A DNA stretch of 64,000 nt from Mucilaginibacter ginkgonis. GTDB taxonomy: Bacteria; Bacteroidota; Bacteroidia; Sphingobacteriales; Sphingobacteriaceae. The notes beneath the pieces were generated by a model. It ran no database searches, was not told the origin of the DNA, and saw nothing but the letters and a program-made list of their open reading frames with translations. Shown piece after piece: positions 24,758-34,660 of this stretch. The translations under genes and the position numbers were made by a program. Location of the stretch: the NCBI RefSeq assembly GCF_009754905.2, contig NZ_CP066775.1:1240001-1304000 (forward strand), read 5' to 3'. Position 1 is the stretch's first letter, and each line of letters starts with the position of its first letter.

Positions 24758-27700
24758 ATGAACATGAGAAAACACTTACTTCTCTTAATCATTTTCTTGT
24801 TTACTACCATCGCAACCTTTGCACAGGTTACCTCTAGTAGTATGACAGGAACAATCAAAGACGAAAAGGGCGAGACCTTGCCCGGCGCAACTGTAACGGC
24901 TACACACGTACCATCGGGTACTGTATACTCTGCAGCAACAAACAAAGATGGTTTGTTTAACTTGCCTGGTATGCGTGTAGGCGGCCCTTATACCGTTACA
25001 GTATCTTTCATAGGTTATGCTAAATCTACATTAGAGAACATCACTCTAAAATTGGGCGAGCCTTACATCGTAAATTTAAGGATGTCTGTAACAGGTGTTA
25101 CCCTGCAAACAGTTAACATTGTTTCATCAAAAAAAATCGTGTCTGCTAAATCTGGTGCTACTACCAACATTAACAGAACAGCTATCCAAACGTTGCCTAC
25201 GTTTAACCGAAGCATTACGGACTTTACCCGTATTTCGCCACAAAGTAATGGTGGTTCAAGTTTTGGAGGCCGCGATGCGCGTTTAAATAGTGTAACAGTT
25301 GATGGTGCAAACCTAAACAACACTTTCGGTACATCATCAGACCTTTTCCCGGGTGGTGGTGCACAGCCGATTTCTATTGAAGCTTACGACGAACTTTCTA
25401 TTAATAACTCACCGTTCGACGTACGTCAATCTGGCTTTACCGGTGCAGGTATCTATGCTACAACTAAAAGCGGTACCAACACTTTCCACGGTTCTGCATA
25501 CACTTACTACAAAGATCAATCTTTTAACGGTGTGCACATCGGTGATAATGACATCTCAGCTGCTGTAGCAAAATCAAGTACAAAAACATATGGTGCTACT
25601 TTGGGCGGACCGATCATCAAAAACAAATTGTTCTTTTTTGGTAACTACGAGCGTGAAGTGTCTACAAGCCCTGGTATCAACTACTCTCCAACAGGAGGTT
25701 CAGGTACAGGTACTATTGCCGCTACACCGGTTGCAGACTTGCAAAAAGTTCACGATTACCTGTTAAATAATTATGGTTATGAAGCTGGTGGCTTTGACAA
25801 CTTCCCGGCTTTCCAACCAAAAAATACTAAGTATTTGGTGAAGTTAGACTGGAACATCAACACCAAGAATAAGTTGACCGTTAAATATTCTTATTTAAAA
25901 GCAACCAGCGATGTACAGGTTAACTCGACCAGTACGCCTAATAACGGTGCTTATACTTATACCAGCAATGCAGTAACAAACGCTACTACAACTCGTGGTA
26001 CAGGTGGTTTACCAAATGGCCGTTACAGTAATCAATCTATCGCATTTGAAAACTCTAACTACGGTTTCTTAAACGTTGTAAAAACAGGTACAGCAGAGTT
26101 AAATAGCTCTATCAGCTCAAAACTTTCTAACCAGTTGTTATTCACCTTTAAGAACTATGATAACCCAAGAACTTCTAAAGGTGGTATTTTCCCAAGCATT
26201 GATATCTTCAATGGTAACGGATCTAACTACATCACTGCAGGTTCTGACCCTTACACAAAATATAACGAGGTTATTGATAATACCACAAGCATTTACGATA
26301 ACGTAACTTATTATGCAGGTAAACATACCATTACAGCAGGTATCAACTACGAATACCAACGTATTGGCAACGCGTTTTTACCAGGTGCTGCAGGTTCTTA
26401 TATCTACAACTCATTAAATGATTTCTTAACTAACGCTCAGCCAATCCAATTTACTTATAACTATTCTTTGGTACCGGGTGTTGACCAAGTTTTCTCTGCA
26501 AATCTTAAGACAGGTACGCTTAGTATCTATGCTCAGGACGAATTTAACGTTACTAACGACTTTAAGCTGACTTACGGTTTACGTGCGGAAAGAACAAACG
26601 TTTTAGAAAACCCTATTGAGAACCCACAAATCACTGCGTTGCAATTGCCTGATGCTAATGGTAACATCACAACTTATAACAGCGGGTTGTATCCTAAAAA
26701 CAGAACTTACCTTTCTCCAAGGGTAGGTTTCAGAGCCAACTTGCTTGAAGACAATTCATTAGTTCTTCGTGGTGGTGTTGGTATCTTTACAGGTAAAGTT
26801 CCTTATGTGTTCTTAACCAACGGACCAAGTAACAGTGCGATGTACAACTTTGGTGCGGTTGCAACTGCTGCACAGCTAGCTACTATCAGGTTCAGCCCTG
26901 ATCCAAGCGTTTACAAAAACCTGTTCCCTACAGCTGCTGGTACCGCCATCCAAACCTCAACTGTTGTGTTAGACCGCAACTTCAAATTCCCTCAGGTTTT
27001 CCGTGCTAACTTAGCAGTTGAGAAAAACTTAGGTAACGGTTTCACAGCAACATTTGAAGGTTTATACACCAAAGACATCAATGCTACACGTATGCGTAAC
27101 GCCAACCTTAAAACACCTACCGGTGTAACTCAAGAGGTTGACGGTGTATCTCGCCCTCGTTTCATAGGTACAGGTACAGCTAACGCGGTTGGTGCTGCAG
27201 ATCGCTCTATTTATCCTGCATTGTCATCTGTTATAGTGTTAGAAAACACTAATATTGGTCACGCAATACAGCTAACCGCACAATTGAACAAATCGTTTGC
27301 TAACGGCTTTAACGCTAACTTAGCTTATACCTTTACAGATGCGAAAGAGGCATTCTCTTCAGCAGGTTCAACAGCGGCAAGCGTTTGGGCAACAACTGCA
27401 AACGTTGGTACAACAAACGACATTGAGTCTGGTTACACCGGCTTCTATGTTCCTCACCGTATAGTAGGTTCTGCTTCTTACAAGTTTAACTATGCTAACC
27501 ACGTATCAACCAGCGTAGGTGTTTACTATCAAGGTTCTGCAGGCGGCAGCCCGTTCAGCTATGTAGTTAACGGCGATATCAACGGCGATGGTAACGCATC
27601 ATCAGACTTGATGTACATCCCTAAAGCAGGTAGCACTGTAAACTTTGCTCAATACACTGCCGGCGGTGTAACTTACACAGTACAACAGCAACAAGACGCG

Positions 27701-28084
27701 TTTGAGCAGTTTATCAACAACTCGCCATACCTGCGCAGCCACAGAGGCCAGTTTGCACAACGCAACGCTTCATTCCTGCCTTGGTATAACCGTGTAGACG
27801 CGAACATCTTACAAGATTTCTATATCACAACAAAAGGTGGACACAAACACACGCTAGAGTTAAGCGCGGTAATGATCAACGTTCCAAACTTCATCAGCAA
27901 ATATTGGGGTATACAACAACAGACTGTTACAACCAGCCCGTTGACTTACACATCTATAGATGCTAATGGCGTTCCAACTTATAACCTGCGTAACATTGGC
28001 GGTACTTTGGTAAGCTCACCTTTCCAAAACGCCACTGCAAATACTACATGGAGTTTATTGATCGGTGCTAAATACATATTCTAA
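24758..28084 (+). CDS. TonB-dependent receptor with carboxypeptidase-regulatory-like domain (Oar-like)
   Basis: 1108 residues. A signal peptide (MNMRKHLLLLIIFLFTTIATFAQ) is followed by a beta-sandwich carboxypeptidase-regulatory-like domain (SSSMTGTIKDEKGETLPGATV in outline, with DGLFNLPGMRVGGPY), then a plug domain (INRTAIQTLPTFNRSITDFTRISPQ; FGGRDARLNSVTVDGANLNN) and a large barrel ending in the aromatic residue of LLIGAKYIF. It lacks a SusD partner, and its plug resembles Oar-type receptors rather than SusC. It probably imports or secretes an envelope-linked ligand using TonB energy. A 167-residue lipoprotein gene follows 27 bases later. Confidence 0.92.
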   Translation: MNMRKHLLLLIIFLFTTIATFAQVTSSSMTGTIKDEKGETLPGATVTATHVPSGTVYSAATNKDGLFNLPGMRVGGPYTVTVSFIGYAKSTLENITLKLGEPYIVNLRMSVTGVTLQTVNIVSSKKIVSAKSGATTNINRTAIQTLPTFNRSITDFTRISPQSNGGSSFGGRDARLNSVTVDGANLNNTFGTSSDLFPGGGAQPISIEAYDELSINNSPFDVRQSGFTGAGIYATTKSGTNTFHGSAYTYYKDQSFNGVHIGDNDISAAVAKSSTKTYGATLGGPIIKNKLFFFGNYEREVSTSPGINYSPTGGSGTGTIAATPVADLQKVHDYLLNNYGYEAGGFDNFPAFQPKNTKYLVKLDWNINTKNKLTVKYSYLKATSDVQVNSTSTPNNGAYTYTSNAVTNATTTRGTGGLPNGRYSNQSIAFENSNYGFLNVVKTGTAELNSSISSKLSNQLLFTFKNYDNPRTSKGGIFPSIDIFNGNGSNYITAGSDPYTKYNEVIDNTTSIYDNVTYYAGKHTITAGINYEYQRIGNAFLPGAAGSYIYNSLNDFLTNAQPIQFTYNYSLVPGVDQVFSANLKTGTLSIYAQDEFNVTNDFKLTYGLRAERTNVLENPIENPQITALQLPDANGNITTYNSGLYPKNRTYLSPRVGFRANLLEDNSLVLRGGVGIFTGKVPYVFLTNGPSNSAMYNFGAVATAAQLATIRFSPDPSVYKNLFPTAAGTAIQTSTVVLDRNFKFPQVFRANLAVEKNLGNGFTATFEGLYTKDINATRMRNANLKTPTGVTQEVDGVSRPRFIGTGTANAVGAADRSIYPALSSVIVLENTNIGHAIQLTAQLNKSFANGFNANLAYTFTDAKEAFSSAGSTAASVWATTANVGTTNDIESGYTGFYVPHRIVGSASYKFNYANHVSTSVGVYYQGSAGGSPFSYVVNGDINGDGNASSDLMYIPKAGSTVNFAQYTAGGVTYTVQQQQDAFEQFINNSPYLRSHRGQFAQRNASFLPWYNRVDANILQDFYITTKGGHKHTLELSAVMINVPNFISKYWGIQQQTVTTSPLTYTSIDANGVPTYNLRNIGGTLVSSPFQNATANTTWSLLIGAKYIF

Positions 28085-28111
28085 GATCAAACACATTTAA
28101 GAAATAAAAAC

Positions 28112-28615
28112 ATGAAGAAATTTATCATATCAGCATTTGTGGCAGTGATTTCATTAGGAATGTTTTCTTGCACAAAACAAGCAGATGTTGCTGCTACTGA
28201 ACCAAACCTGCCATCTATCCAGATCAGCAGTTTAGGTACCCAGCAAATAAGCCCGCTAACTATTTCAAGTGGTACTTTAACACTTATGTTTGGTGCCACC
28301 ACTACTAATGCGGCTCCAGCAGCTTTTAAACTTGAGTTTTACGCGGCTACATCAGCAACAGGGCCAATCACCAAAACCGTAAACTTCCCAACCTGGTCTG
28401 GAAGTGATGACGCGGCTGGTGGCCATACTATCAGCTATGTGTTAGAGCCGACCAGCTATCCTAACACCCAGGTTTATGGCGGTACTATTAACCTTAAATT
28501 AAGCACTTTAGGCTTGGCTGCAGGTAAAACTTACACAGTTAAAGCTTACGCTTATAAATCTGGTAACGCAACACCGTCTACCATTACAACTACTTCATTA
28601 TTTAAAGTTCAGTAA
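28112..28615 (+). CDS. Hypothetical lipoprotein paired with the TonB-dependent receptor
   Basis: 167 residues. The signal MKKFIISAFVAVISLGMFSC ends at the lipidated cysteine (residue 20). The rest is Thr/Ser/Ala-rich and strand-rich, as in a beta-sandwich (FKLEFYAATSATGPITKTVNF; TYTVKAYAYKSG). I do not recognise a named family. It lies 27 bases after the receptor stop and before a shared terminator, so the two are probably cotranscribed. A surface or periplasmic accessory role for the receptor is plausible. Confidence 0.75.
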   Translation: MKKFIISAFVAVISLGMFSCTKQADVAATEPNLPSIQISSLGTQQISPLTISSGTLTLMFGATTTNAAPAAFKLEFYAATSATGPITKTVNFPTWSGSDDAAGGHTISYVLEPTSYPNTQVYGGTINLKLSTLGLAAGKTYTVKAYAYKSGNATPSTITTTSLFKVQ

Positions 28616-28639
28616 TACTTAGATAATTAAGGATAACTA

Positions 28640-28669
28640 AAGAGCCCCGCATTTGCGGGGCTCTTTTTA
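28640..28669 (+). terminator. Intrinsic terminator of the receptor-lipoprotein operon
   Basis: AAGAGCCCCGC (28640-28650) pairs with GCGGGGCTCTT (28655-28665) around ATTT, followed by further T residues. The A-rich 5' side suggests it may also work for purM on the other strand. Confidence 0.92.
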
Positions 28670-28716
28670 TTTAGGATGGTTTTAATTTCTTTGTTAATAT
28701 TACTGTATAAGGATCG

Positions 28717-29898
28717 TTATCGGTAAGTAAATTCCCCGAATTCTGAGTGGATGATGACCTGCTTTTGATCTGCAGATTCTACACGGCCAACTATTTGCGC
28801 CGGGATGCCGTAGTTTTGTGAAATGGTAATAATATCCTGAGCGATATCTGGTGAAACATACAGCTCCATACGGTGACCCATATTGAACACTTTGTACATT
28901 TCTTGCCATGATGTTCCCGACTCTGCCTGAATAAGTTTGAACAAAGGCGGAACTTCAAACAGATTATCTTTTATTACATGCAGGCTGTCTATAAAGTGCA
29001 ATACCTTAGTTTGAGCGCCACCGCTGCAATGAACCATACCGTCGATCTGCGAACGGTATTTATTTAAGATTGCTTTAATAACCGGCGCATAGGTGCGGGT
29101 GGGAGAGAGCACCAGTTTACCGGCGTCTACCCACTTTCCGCTGCCTACATCGATTTTGTCTGTTAGGCTTTTAGTTCCCGAGAAGATCAAATCCATTGGC
29201 ACAGCCGGATCGTAGCTCTCAGGAAAATCTTTTGCCAACTGTTTATTAAATACATCATGACGGGCAGACGTTAAGCCGTTAGAACCCATGCCACCGTTGT
29301 ATTCAGATTCGTAGGTGGCCTGGCCGTATGATGCCAGCCCCACAATTACATTACCCGCCTTAATGTTTGCATTATCAATAACGTCGCTGCGTTTCATGCG
29401 GCAGGTTACCGTTGAATCCACAATTATAGTCCGGACGATATCGCCTACATCAGCAGTTTCGCCACCGGTAGAGTAGATGCCAATACCATGATCGCGCAGT
29501 TCCTGTAGAACTTCTTCGGTACCATTGATAATAGCTGCTATTACTTCGCCTGGTATCAGATTTTTGTTACGCCCTATTGTGCTCGACAGTAAAATGTTGT
29601 CAACGGCACCCACGCAAAGCAGGTCATCGATGTTCATGATTACAGCATCCTGGGCAATGCCTTTCCAAATCGAGAGGTCGCCGGTTTGCTTCCAGTACAT
29701 GTAAGCAAGAGAAGATTTTGTGCCGGCACCATCGGCGTGCATTATGTTGCACCAATCATCTTCGCCACCCAAAACATCAGGGATGATCTTGCAGAACGCT
29801 TTTGGGAAGATGCCTTTGTCTATATTTTTTATGGCGTTGTGAACATCATCTTTAGAGGCAGAAACACCCCGCTGGTCATAGCGCTGCGTAGAATTCAT
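28717..29898 (-). CDS. purM: Phosphoribosylformylglycinamidine cyclo-ligase (AIR synthase)
   Basis: 393 residues, the longer form common in Bacteroidota. It begins YDQRGVSASKDDVHNAIKNI, has the ATP-binding HADGAGTKSSLAY and GIAQDAVIMNIDDLLCVGA, GGETADVGDIVRTIIVD, and the later VHCSGGAQTKVLHF region, with MGHRMELYV near the C-terminus. It closes the imidazole ring to make AIR in purine synthesis. Its TATATTTG promoter box lies only four bases before the ATG, suggesting a leaderless mRNA. Confidence 0.93.
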   Translation of the reverse strand: MNSTQRYDQRGVSASKDDVHNAIKNIDKGIFPKAFCKIIPDVLGGEDDWCNIMHADGAGTKSSLAYMYWKQTGDLSIWKGIAQDAVIMNIDDLLCVGAVDNILLSSTIGRNKNLIPGEVIAAIINGTEEVLQELRDHGIGIYSTGGETADVGDIVRTIIVDSTVTCRMKRSDVIDNANIKAGNVIVGLASYGQATYESEYNGGMGSNGLTSARHDVFNKQLAKDFPESYDPAVPMDLIFSGTKSLTDKIDVGSGKWVDAGKLVLSPTRTYAPVIKAILNKYRSQIDGMVHCSGGAQTKVLHFIDSLHVIKDNLFEVPPLFKLIQAESGTSWQEMYKVFNMGHRMELYVSPDIAQDIITISQNYGIPAQIVGRVESADQKQVIIHSEFGEFTYR

Positions 29899-29902
29899 GG
29901 CT

Positions 29903-29910
29903 CAAATATA
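29903..29910 (-). promoter_or_regulatory. -7 promoter element of purM
   Basis: The minus strand reads TATATTTG followed by AGCC and then the purM ATG. This gives the same four-base spacing as at recR and the LolD-like gene. Confidence 0.5.
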
Positions 29911-29942
29911 GCGTTAATCTCGTTTCTATAATTTACGTTTGG

Positions 29943-29950
29943 TATCTTTG
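29943..29950 (+). promoter_or_regulatory. -7 promoter element of the ClC gene
   Basis: TATCTTTG matches TAnnTTTG and lies 62 bases before the ClC ATG, in the divergent region shared with purM. Confidence 0.4.
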
Positions 29951-30012
29951 CCGCATCCCCTAAATTACTGCGTACGCGCTTACTCAAGATAGCGTGCCAT
30001 TCTACCATCTGC

Positions 30013-31410
30013 ATGAAATTGTTTTCTGCCATAAGGCTGATTCTGAAAAGGATCTTTGATCGTATTCATAATGAAAAATTAAAGAAAAACGCGCTGCAGG
30101 CGATACCTTTTTGGATAGCGTCTGTCATTACCGGCTTGTTCGCGGTTGCTTATGCCCGGTTGTTCTTATACGCCGAAAACCTAACTGCTATTATTTATCA
30201 TTTTCACACGTGGCTGCTGTTTGTTGTCACTCCATTGTGTTTTGTAATTGCCTGGTGGCTGGTTAACAAATATTCGCCTTATGCAAGAGGTAGTGGTATC
30301 CCGCAAGTGATGGCCGCCATTGAACTTTCATCGCCCAAAACTAATCGGCTGGTAGATAAGCTGCTTAGCTGGCGAATCATCATTATTAAGGTAGCTTCAA
30401 GTCTTGTGATGGCCATAGGAGGAGCCATAGTAGGCCGCGAAGGACCGACCATCCAGATCTCAGCATCGGTTTATAAGTTAATTTACGGCGTTTTGCCGGA
30501 CTGGTGGCCAAAGATCGCCAAAAAAAACATGCTGGTTACAGGAGCTGCGGCCGGCCTTGCAGCCGCGTTTAATACACCTTTGGGTGGGATAGTATTCGCA
30601 ATTGAAGAACTGACCAAAACACATATAAGCTTCTTTAAAACCGCCATATTTTCGTCGGTGATTATTGCAGGCTTAACGGCTGAGGCATTCTTAGGCCCAT
30701 ACCTGTACCTGGGGTATCCCAAGATAGATCACTTATCGGCCTGGGTCTTTTTCCCCGTGGTGTTAGTGGCGCTCTTAGGCGGCTTGGCCGGCAGTGGTAC
30801 CACTAAGGTAATGTTATGGATATTTGCATGGAAAAAGAAATTCCCATTTAAGCGTCACCAATTATTGTATGCACTTGGAGTGGGGTTCGTTGTTGCGTCG
30901 ATAGGCTATTTCCTCGGCAAAGAATCCCTCGGATCGGGTAAGGAAACTATGGTAAGGGTTTTGTTTACGCACAATAAATACTCTGAATGGTATGACGCGT
31001 TTGTGCGGATGGGCGGATCGATATTATCTTTCACATCAGGGGGAGCAGGTGGCGTATTTGCGCCTGCCTTAAGTGCAGGTGCAAATATAGGCTCAACTTT
31101 TGCAGGCTGGTTTACCGCTAACGATGCGGATGCCAACATTATGATACTTGCCGGCATGGTAGCCTTTTTAACCGGTGTTACGCGTTCGCCTTTTACATCA
31201 GTGATCTTGGTACTGGAAATGACCGACAGGCACAACCTTATTTTCCATCTCATACTTGCCGGCATGGTGGCCAGTCTTGCGTCTGTGCTCATAGATAAAC
31301 ACTCGTTTTATGATCATTTAAAGTTGCAATATGTTACCGACTTAATTAAGGGCGAACAAAACAAAACGGCCATTAAAGAAGGCGCCGCCCCTGCAGAACC
31401 GCTACCATAA
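30013..31410 (+). CDS. ClC-family chloride channel/transporter
   Basis: 465 residues with many membrane helices. The three anion-binding motifs are present: GSGIPQV (residues 93-99), GREGPTIQ (141-148, with the gating glutamate Glu143) and GGVFAPALS. The external gating glutamate is intact, so it may be a H+/Cl- exchanger or a channel. There are no C-terminal CBS domains; the tail ends in a short Ala/Pro/Glu-rich segment. Family members work in the inner membrane in acid resistance or anion balance. It is divergent from purM and convergent with glnN. Confidence 0.93.
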   Translation: MKLFSAIRLILKRIFDRIHNEKLKKNALQAIPFWIASVITGLFAVAYARLFLYAENLTAIIYHFHTWLLFVVTPLCFVIAWWLVNKYSPYARGSGIPQVMAAIELSSPKTNRLVDKLLSWRIIIIKVASSLVMAIGGAIVGREGPTIQISASVYKLIYGVLPDWWPKIAKKNMLVTGAAAGLAAAFNTPLGGIVFAIEELTKTHISFFKTAIFSSVIIAGLTAEAFLGPYLYLGYPKIDHLSAWVFFPVVLVALLGGLAGSGTTKVMLWIFAWKKKFPFKRHQLLYALGVGFVVASIGYFLGKESLGSGKETMVRVLFTHNKYSEWYDAFVRMGGSILSFTSGGAGGVFAPALSAGANIGSTFAGWFTANDADANIMILAGMVAFLTGVTRSPFTSVILVLEMTDRHNLIFHLILAGMVASLASVLIDKHSFYDHLKLQYVTDLIKGEQNKTAIKEGAAPAEPLP

Positions 31411-31433
31411 AAAAGCCCCTCTTTAGGAGGGGC
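31409..31433 (-). terminator. Intrinsic terminator of glnN
   Basis: GCCCCTC (31415-31421) pairs with GAGGGGC (31427-31433). On the minus strand the stem is followed by TTTTTT, eight bases past the glnN stop. It touches the ClC stop, so it may also attenuate transcription from the other side. Confidence 0.85.
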
Positions 31434-31441
31434 GTTAAGCT

Positions 31442-33613
31442 CTATTTAATAAAAAGTAATTCTCTGAACTTTGGCAATGGCCATAGACTATCATCTACCA
31501 GTTGTTCTAATTTATCAACGTGGTAGCGGATGGGTTCAAAGAATGCTTTCACCTTCTCGTCATAGGCGATAGCTTTCTCGCGGGTATCGTCAATGTTATT
31601 GGCTTTTTTGCGCTCTTCAACCATTTGATCTGTGTTAGATTTAATGAAATTGATGTGCTCTGCCAATTTAGTAATGATGGTTAGTTGCGCGGCGTAGCTG
31701 TCTTCTTTTAAGCCAATATTCTTCAATCCGGCAACGCTGTCAACAAGATTAGATTGGTACGCGATAGCCGCCGGAATGATCAGGCTGTTAACCAGTTCAC
31801 CCATAACACGCGCTTCAATCTGCAATTTTTTGTAGTATTCTTCCAGTAAGATCTCGTGACGGGCATGCGCTTCACGTTTGGTGTACACGCCGGTTTCTTC
31901 GAAAAGTCTTTCGGTTTTTTCAGTAACCAACGCATCAAGCGCTTTAGGCGTTGTCTTAACGTTTGCTAAACCGCGGCCTTCTGCTTCAACTTCCCATTCG
32001 CCGCTGTAGCCGTTACCTTCAAAACGAATTGATTTAGATTCTTTAATATAGCGTTTGATCACCGTCATCAAGGCTACATCTTTCTTTTCGCCTTTCTTGA
32101 TCAGTTTGTCAACATCAACTTTAAAGCGTTTTAACTGGTCGGCAACTATCAGGTTAAGGACCGTCATCGGACTGGCCGAGTTGGCAGATGAACCAACAGC
32201 GCGTAATTCGAATTTGTTACCTGTGAACGCAAACGGAGACGTACGATTTCTATCTGTATTGTCTTTTAGTATTTGCGGCACTTTAGGAATGCCTTGCCAT
32301 AGCAGCGCTTCATCCTTTAATTTTTTACTGATACGTGATGTATCGATCTCATCAAGAACATCATTCAACTGCGAACCCAGGAATATAGAAATGATTGCAG
32401 GAGGGGCTTCATTAGCACCTAAACGGTGGTCGTTATTTACAGATGCGATAGAAGCACGTAACAGGTCGGCATGTTCTGAAACCGCTTTGATGGTATTGAC
32501 AAAGAACGTTAAGAACATCAGGTTATTCTTCGGCGTTTTGCCCGGCGACAATAAGTTTTTGCCGGTATTGGTGATCATAGACCAGTTATTGTGCTTGCCC
32601 GATCCGTTTACACCTGCGTAAGGTTTCTCGTGTAATAATACCTTGAAATTGTGGCGTTTAGCTACTTTATCCATCAGGTCCATCAACAACGAGTTGTGGT
32701 CGATCGCCAGGTTGATCTCTTCATATATGGGCGCACACTCGAACTGAGAGGGTGCCACCTCATTATGTCTTGTTTTTAACGGAATGCCCAACAGCAATGC
32801 TTCTGTTTCAAAATCCTGCATATAGGCATAAACACGCTCAGGTATCGATCCAAAATAATGGTCTTCTAATTGCTGGTTTTTTGCAGACATGTGACCAAAT
32901 AGCGTACGGCCGGTCAAATACATATCAGGGCGGGCGTTGTACAACGCCAGGTCAACCAAAAAATATTCCTGCTCTATACCCAAAGAAGCGTTTACTTTCT
33001 CAATGCCCTTATCAAAGTAGTGGCATACATCAACAGCAGCCCTGTCTAACGCACTAAGTGCTTTAAGCAACGGCACTTTGTAATCCAGCGCTTCGCCCGT
33101 GTAGGAAACAAATATTGTTGGGATACAAAGTGTACGGCCCATAATAAATGCCGGAGATGATGGATCCCAGGCGGTATAGCCACGTGCCTCAAATGTGTTC
33201 CTTATGCCACCGTTAGGAAAGCTTGATGCATCAGGTTCTTGTTGTGCCAGTGCTTCACCGCTAAACTTCTCTATTGCGCCGTCTGCTGTTGGCTCAAAAA
33301 ACGCGTCGTGTTTTTCAGCAGTTGTGCCGGTTAAGGGTTGAAACCAGTGTGTATAATGCGTAGCGCCCTTGCTCATAGCCCATGCTTTCATAGCTGAAGC
33401 AATCTGCTCTGCAGTTTCACGCTGGATAGATTCGCCGTTGTCTATAGAATTGGTAATGCTTTCAAAAGCTTCTTTAGACAAATACTCGCGCATTTTCTTT
33501 TTATCGAAAACGTTTGCTGCAAAATAGCCCGAAATTTTTTCGCCCGGAAGTTTCACTTCAGGAATTGTACGGGTCATCACGGCTTCAAGTGCCTTAAAAC
33601 GGATGTTTGACAT
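31442..33613 (-). CDS. glnN: Type III glutamine synthetase
   Basis: 723 residues, characteristic of the large GSIII class found in Bacteroidota and some cyanobacteria. It has the GSIII N-terminal extension, then THYTHWFQPLTG, EKFSGEALAQQEPDASSFPNGG, GIEQEYFLVD with metal-binding glutamates, HNEVAPSQFECAP, and GVNGSGKHNNWSM in the ATP/glutamate site. It converts glutamate and ammonium to glutamine. A second, unrelated glutamine synthetase (type II) is encoded at 56563-57570, so the strain has at least two isozymes. No PII gene is adjacent. Confidence 0.95.
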   Translation of the reverse strand: MSNIRFKALEAVMTRTIPEVKLPGEKISGYFAANVFDKKKMREYLSKEAFESITNSIDNGESIQRETAEQIASAMKAWAMSKGATHYTHWFQPLTGTTAEKHDAFFEPTADGAIEKFSGEALAQQEPDASSFPNGGIRNTFEARGYTAWDPSSPAFIMGRTLCIPTIFVSYTGEALDYKVPLLKALSALDRAAVDVCHYFDKGIEKVNASLGIEQEYFLVDLALYNARPDMYLTGRTLFGHMSAKNQQLEDHYFGSIPERVYAYMQDFETEALLLGIPLKTRHNEVAPSQFECAPIYEEINLAIDHNSLLMDLMDKVAKRHNFKVLLHEKPYAGVNGSGKHNNWSMITNTGKNLLSPGKTPKNNLMFLTFFVNTIKAVSEHADLLRASIASVNNDHRLGANEAPPAIISIFLGSQLNDVLDEIDTSRISKKLKDEALLWQGIPKVPQILKDNTDRNRTSPFAFTGNKFELRAVGSSANSASPMTVLNLIVADQLKRFKVDVDKLIKKGEKKDVALMTVIKRYIKESKSIRFEGNGYSGEWEVEAEGRGLANVKTTPKALDALVTEKTERLFEETGVYTKREAHARHEILLEEYYKKLQIEARVMGELVNSLIIPAAIAYQSNLVDSVAGLKNIGLKEDSYAAQLTIITKLAEHINFIKSNTDQMVEERKKANNIDDTREKAIAYDEKVKAFFEPIRYHVDKLEQLVDDSLWPLPKFRELLFIK

Positions 33614-33767
33614 AAAAGGGAATAAAATTCAGTTAATAATCGATCGGATTTTTATTAGTCGCTACTAAAATGTCCAAAGATGCAAAATTTAAAAAATAGT
33701 TTATGGAAAATGTGGACGATTATCATCTATAGAGAAACAAACTTTTAACCAATTAAACTAAACGGCT

Positions 33768-34580
33768 ATGCTAATTCCAAAATTTGATCTCTACAAGACC
33801 GAGTGGCTTGATCTTGTGTTTGCAAACCGCAACAAAAATTACGGTGCATATGAACTCAGAAACCATTACGGAAGGGTTATGACGAAGGCCATTGGCTGCA
33901 CTGTAGTGGGGGTTGTTGGCGCAGCACTTATTATCAACATTGTAACTAAACGATCAACAAAAGATGACGCGCCTGTACACACCACGGTTGTAGACCTTAC
34001 CAAGGTGCTGCAACCGCCGCCGGCAAAACCAAAACCTGTAATAGAACACCCGCCATTAGCTTCGCAGTCAACAGCCAGAACGGTTGTTATTCCTACGCAT
34101 GTCACCTCGCGCGAAGACATACCAACAGACCCGCCGACGCTTACGGAAATAGAGCATGCCGCAGTAGGGGCAGAGGCCAGTAAAGGTACTTCCACCAATG
34201 TAAACGTACCTGTTGATATACCCGCGACCGGCGGAGGGGTGGGTAACGCAACCGAAGCTGCACCGGTGGATAATACAGTGCATTTACTGACAGATGTAGC
34301 CCCCGAACCTTTTGGTGGTATGGCCGGCTGGTCCAGATTTTTGCAGAAGAACATGCGCTATCCAAATACCGACGTGGAGGGACGCGTGATATTATCATTT
34401 ATTGTTGAGCGCGACGGCAGCCTTTCAGATGTTAAAGTGATCAAAGGCATTGACAACCAATTGGATGCCGAAGCTTTGCGTGTTTTAAAGATGGCGCCAA
34501 AATGGAAGCCCGGGCTGCAAGGAAACAAGCCGGTGCGTGTGCAGTACACCATACCTATAAATTTTCAACTGAGTAACTAA
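33768..34580 (+). CDS. Energy transducer TonB
   Basis: 270 residues. After about 46 residues with the Bacteroidota TonB segment WLDLVFANRNKNYGAYELRNHY comes a single membrane helix (GCTVVGVVGAALIINIV), then a proline-rich periplasmic spacer (LQPPPAKPKPVIEHPP) and a C-terminal TonB domain with MRYPNTDVEGRVILSFIVERDGS and KWKPGLQGNKPVRVQYTIPINFQL. It passes proton-motive energy to outer-membrane receptors such as the one at 24758. exbB/exbD are not adjacent. Confidence 0.92.
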   Translation: MLIPKFDLYKTEWLDLVFANRNKNYGAYELRNHYGRVMTKAIGCTVVGVVGAALIINIVTKRSTKDDAPVHTTVVDLTKVLQPPPAKPKPVIEHPPLASQSTARTVVIPTHVTSREDIPTDPPTLTEIEHAAVGAEASKGTSTNVNVPVDIPATGGGVGNATEAAPVDNTVHLLTDVAPEPFGGMAGWSRFLQKNMRYPNTDVEGRVILSFIVERDGSLSDVKVIKGIDNQLDAEALRVLKMAPKWKPGLQGNKPVRVQYTIPINFQLSN

Positions 34581-34660
34581 ATTGATATATTTCTGAATGG
34601 AAAGGCTGGATGAAACACCGGCCTTTTCTATTACATTTATAAACTATCTGATTTACTTTC

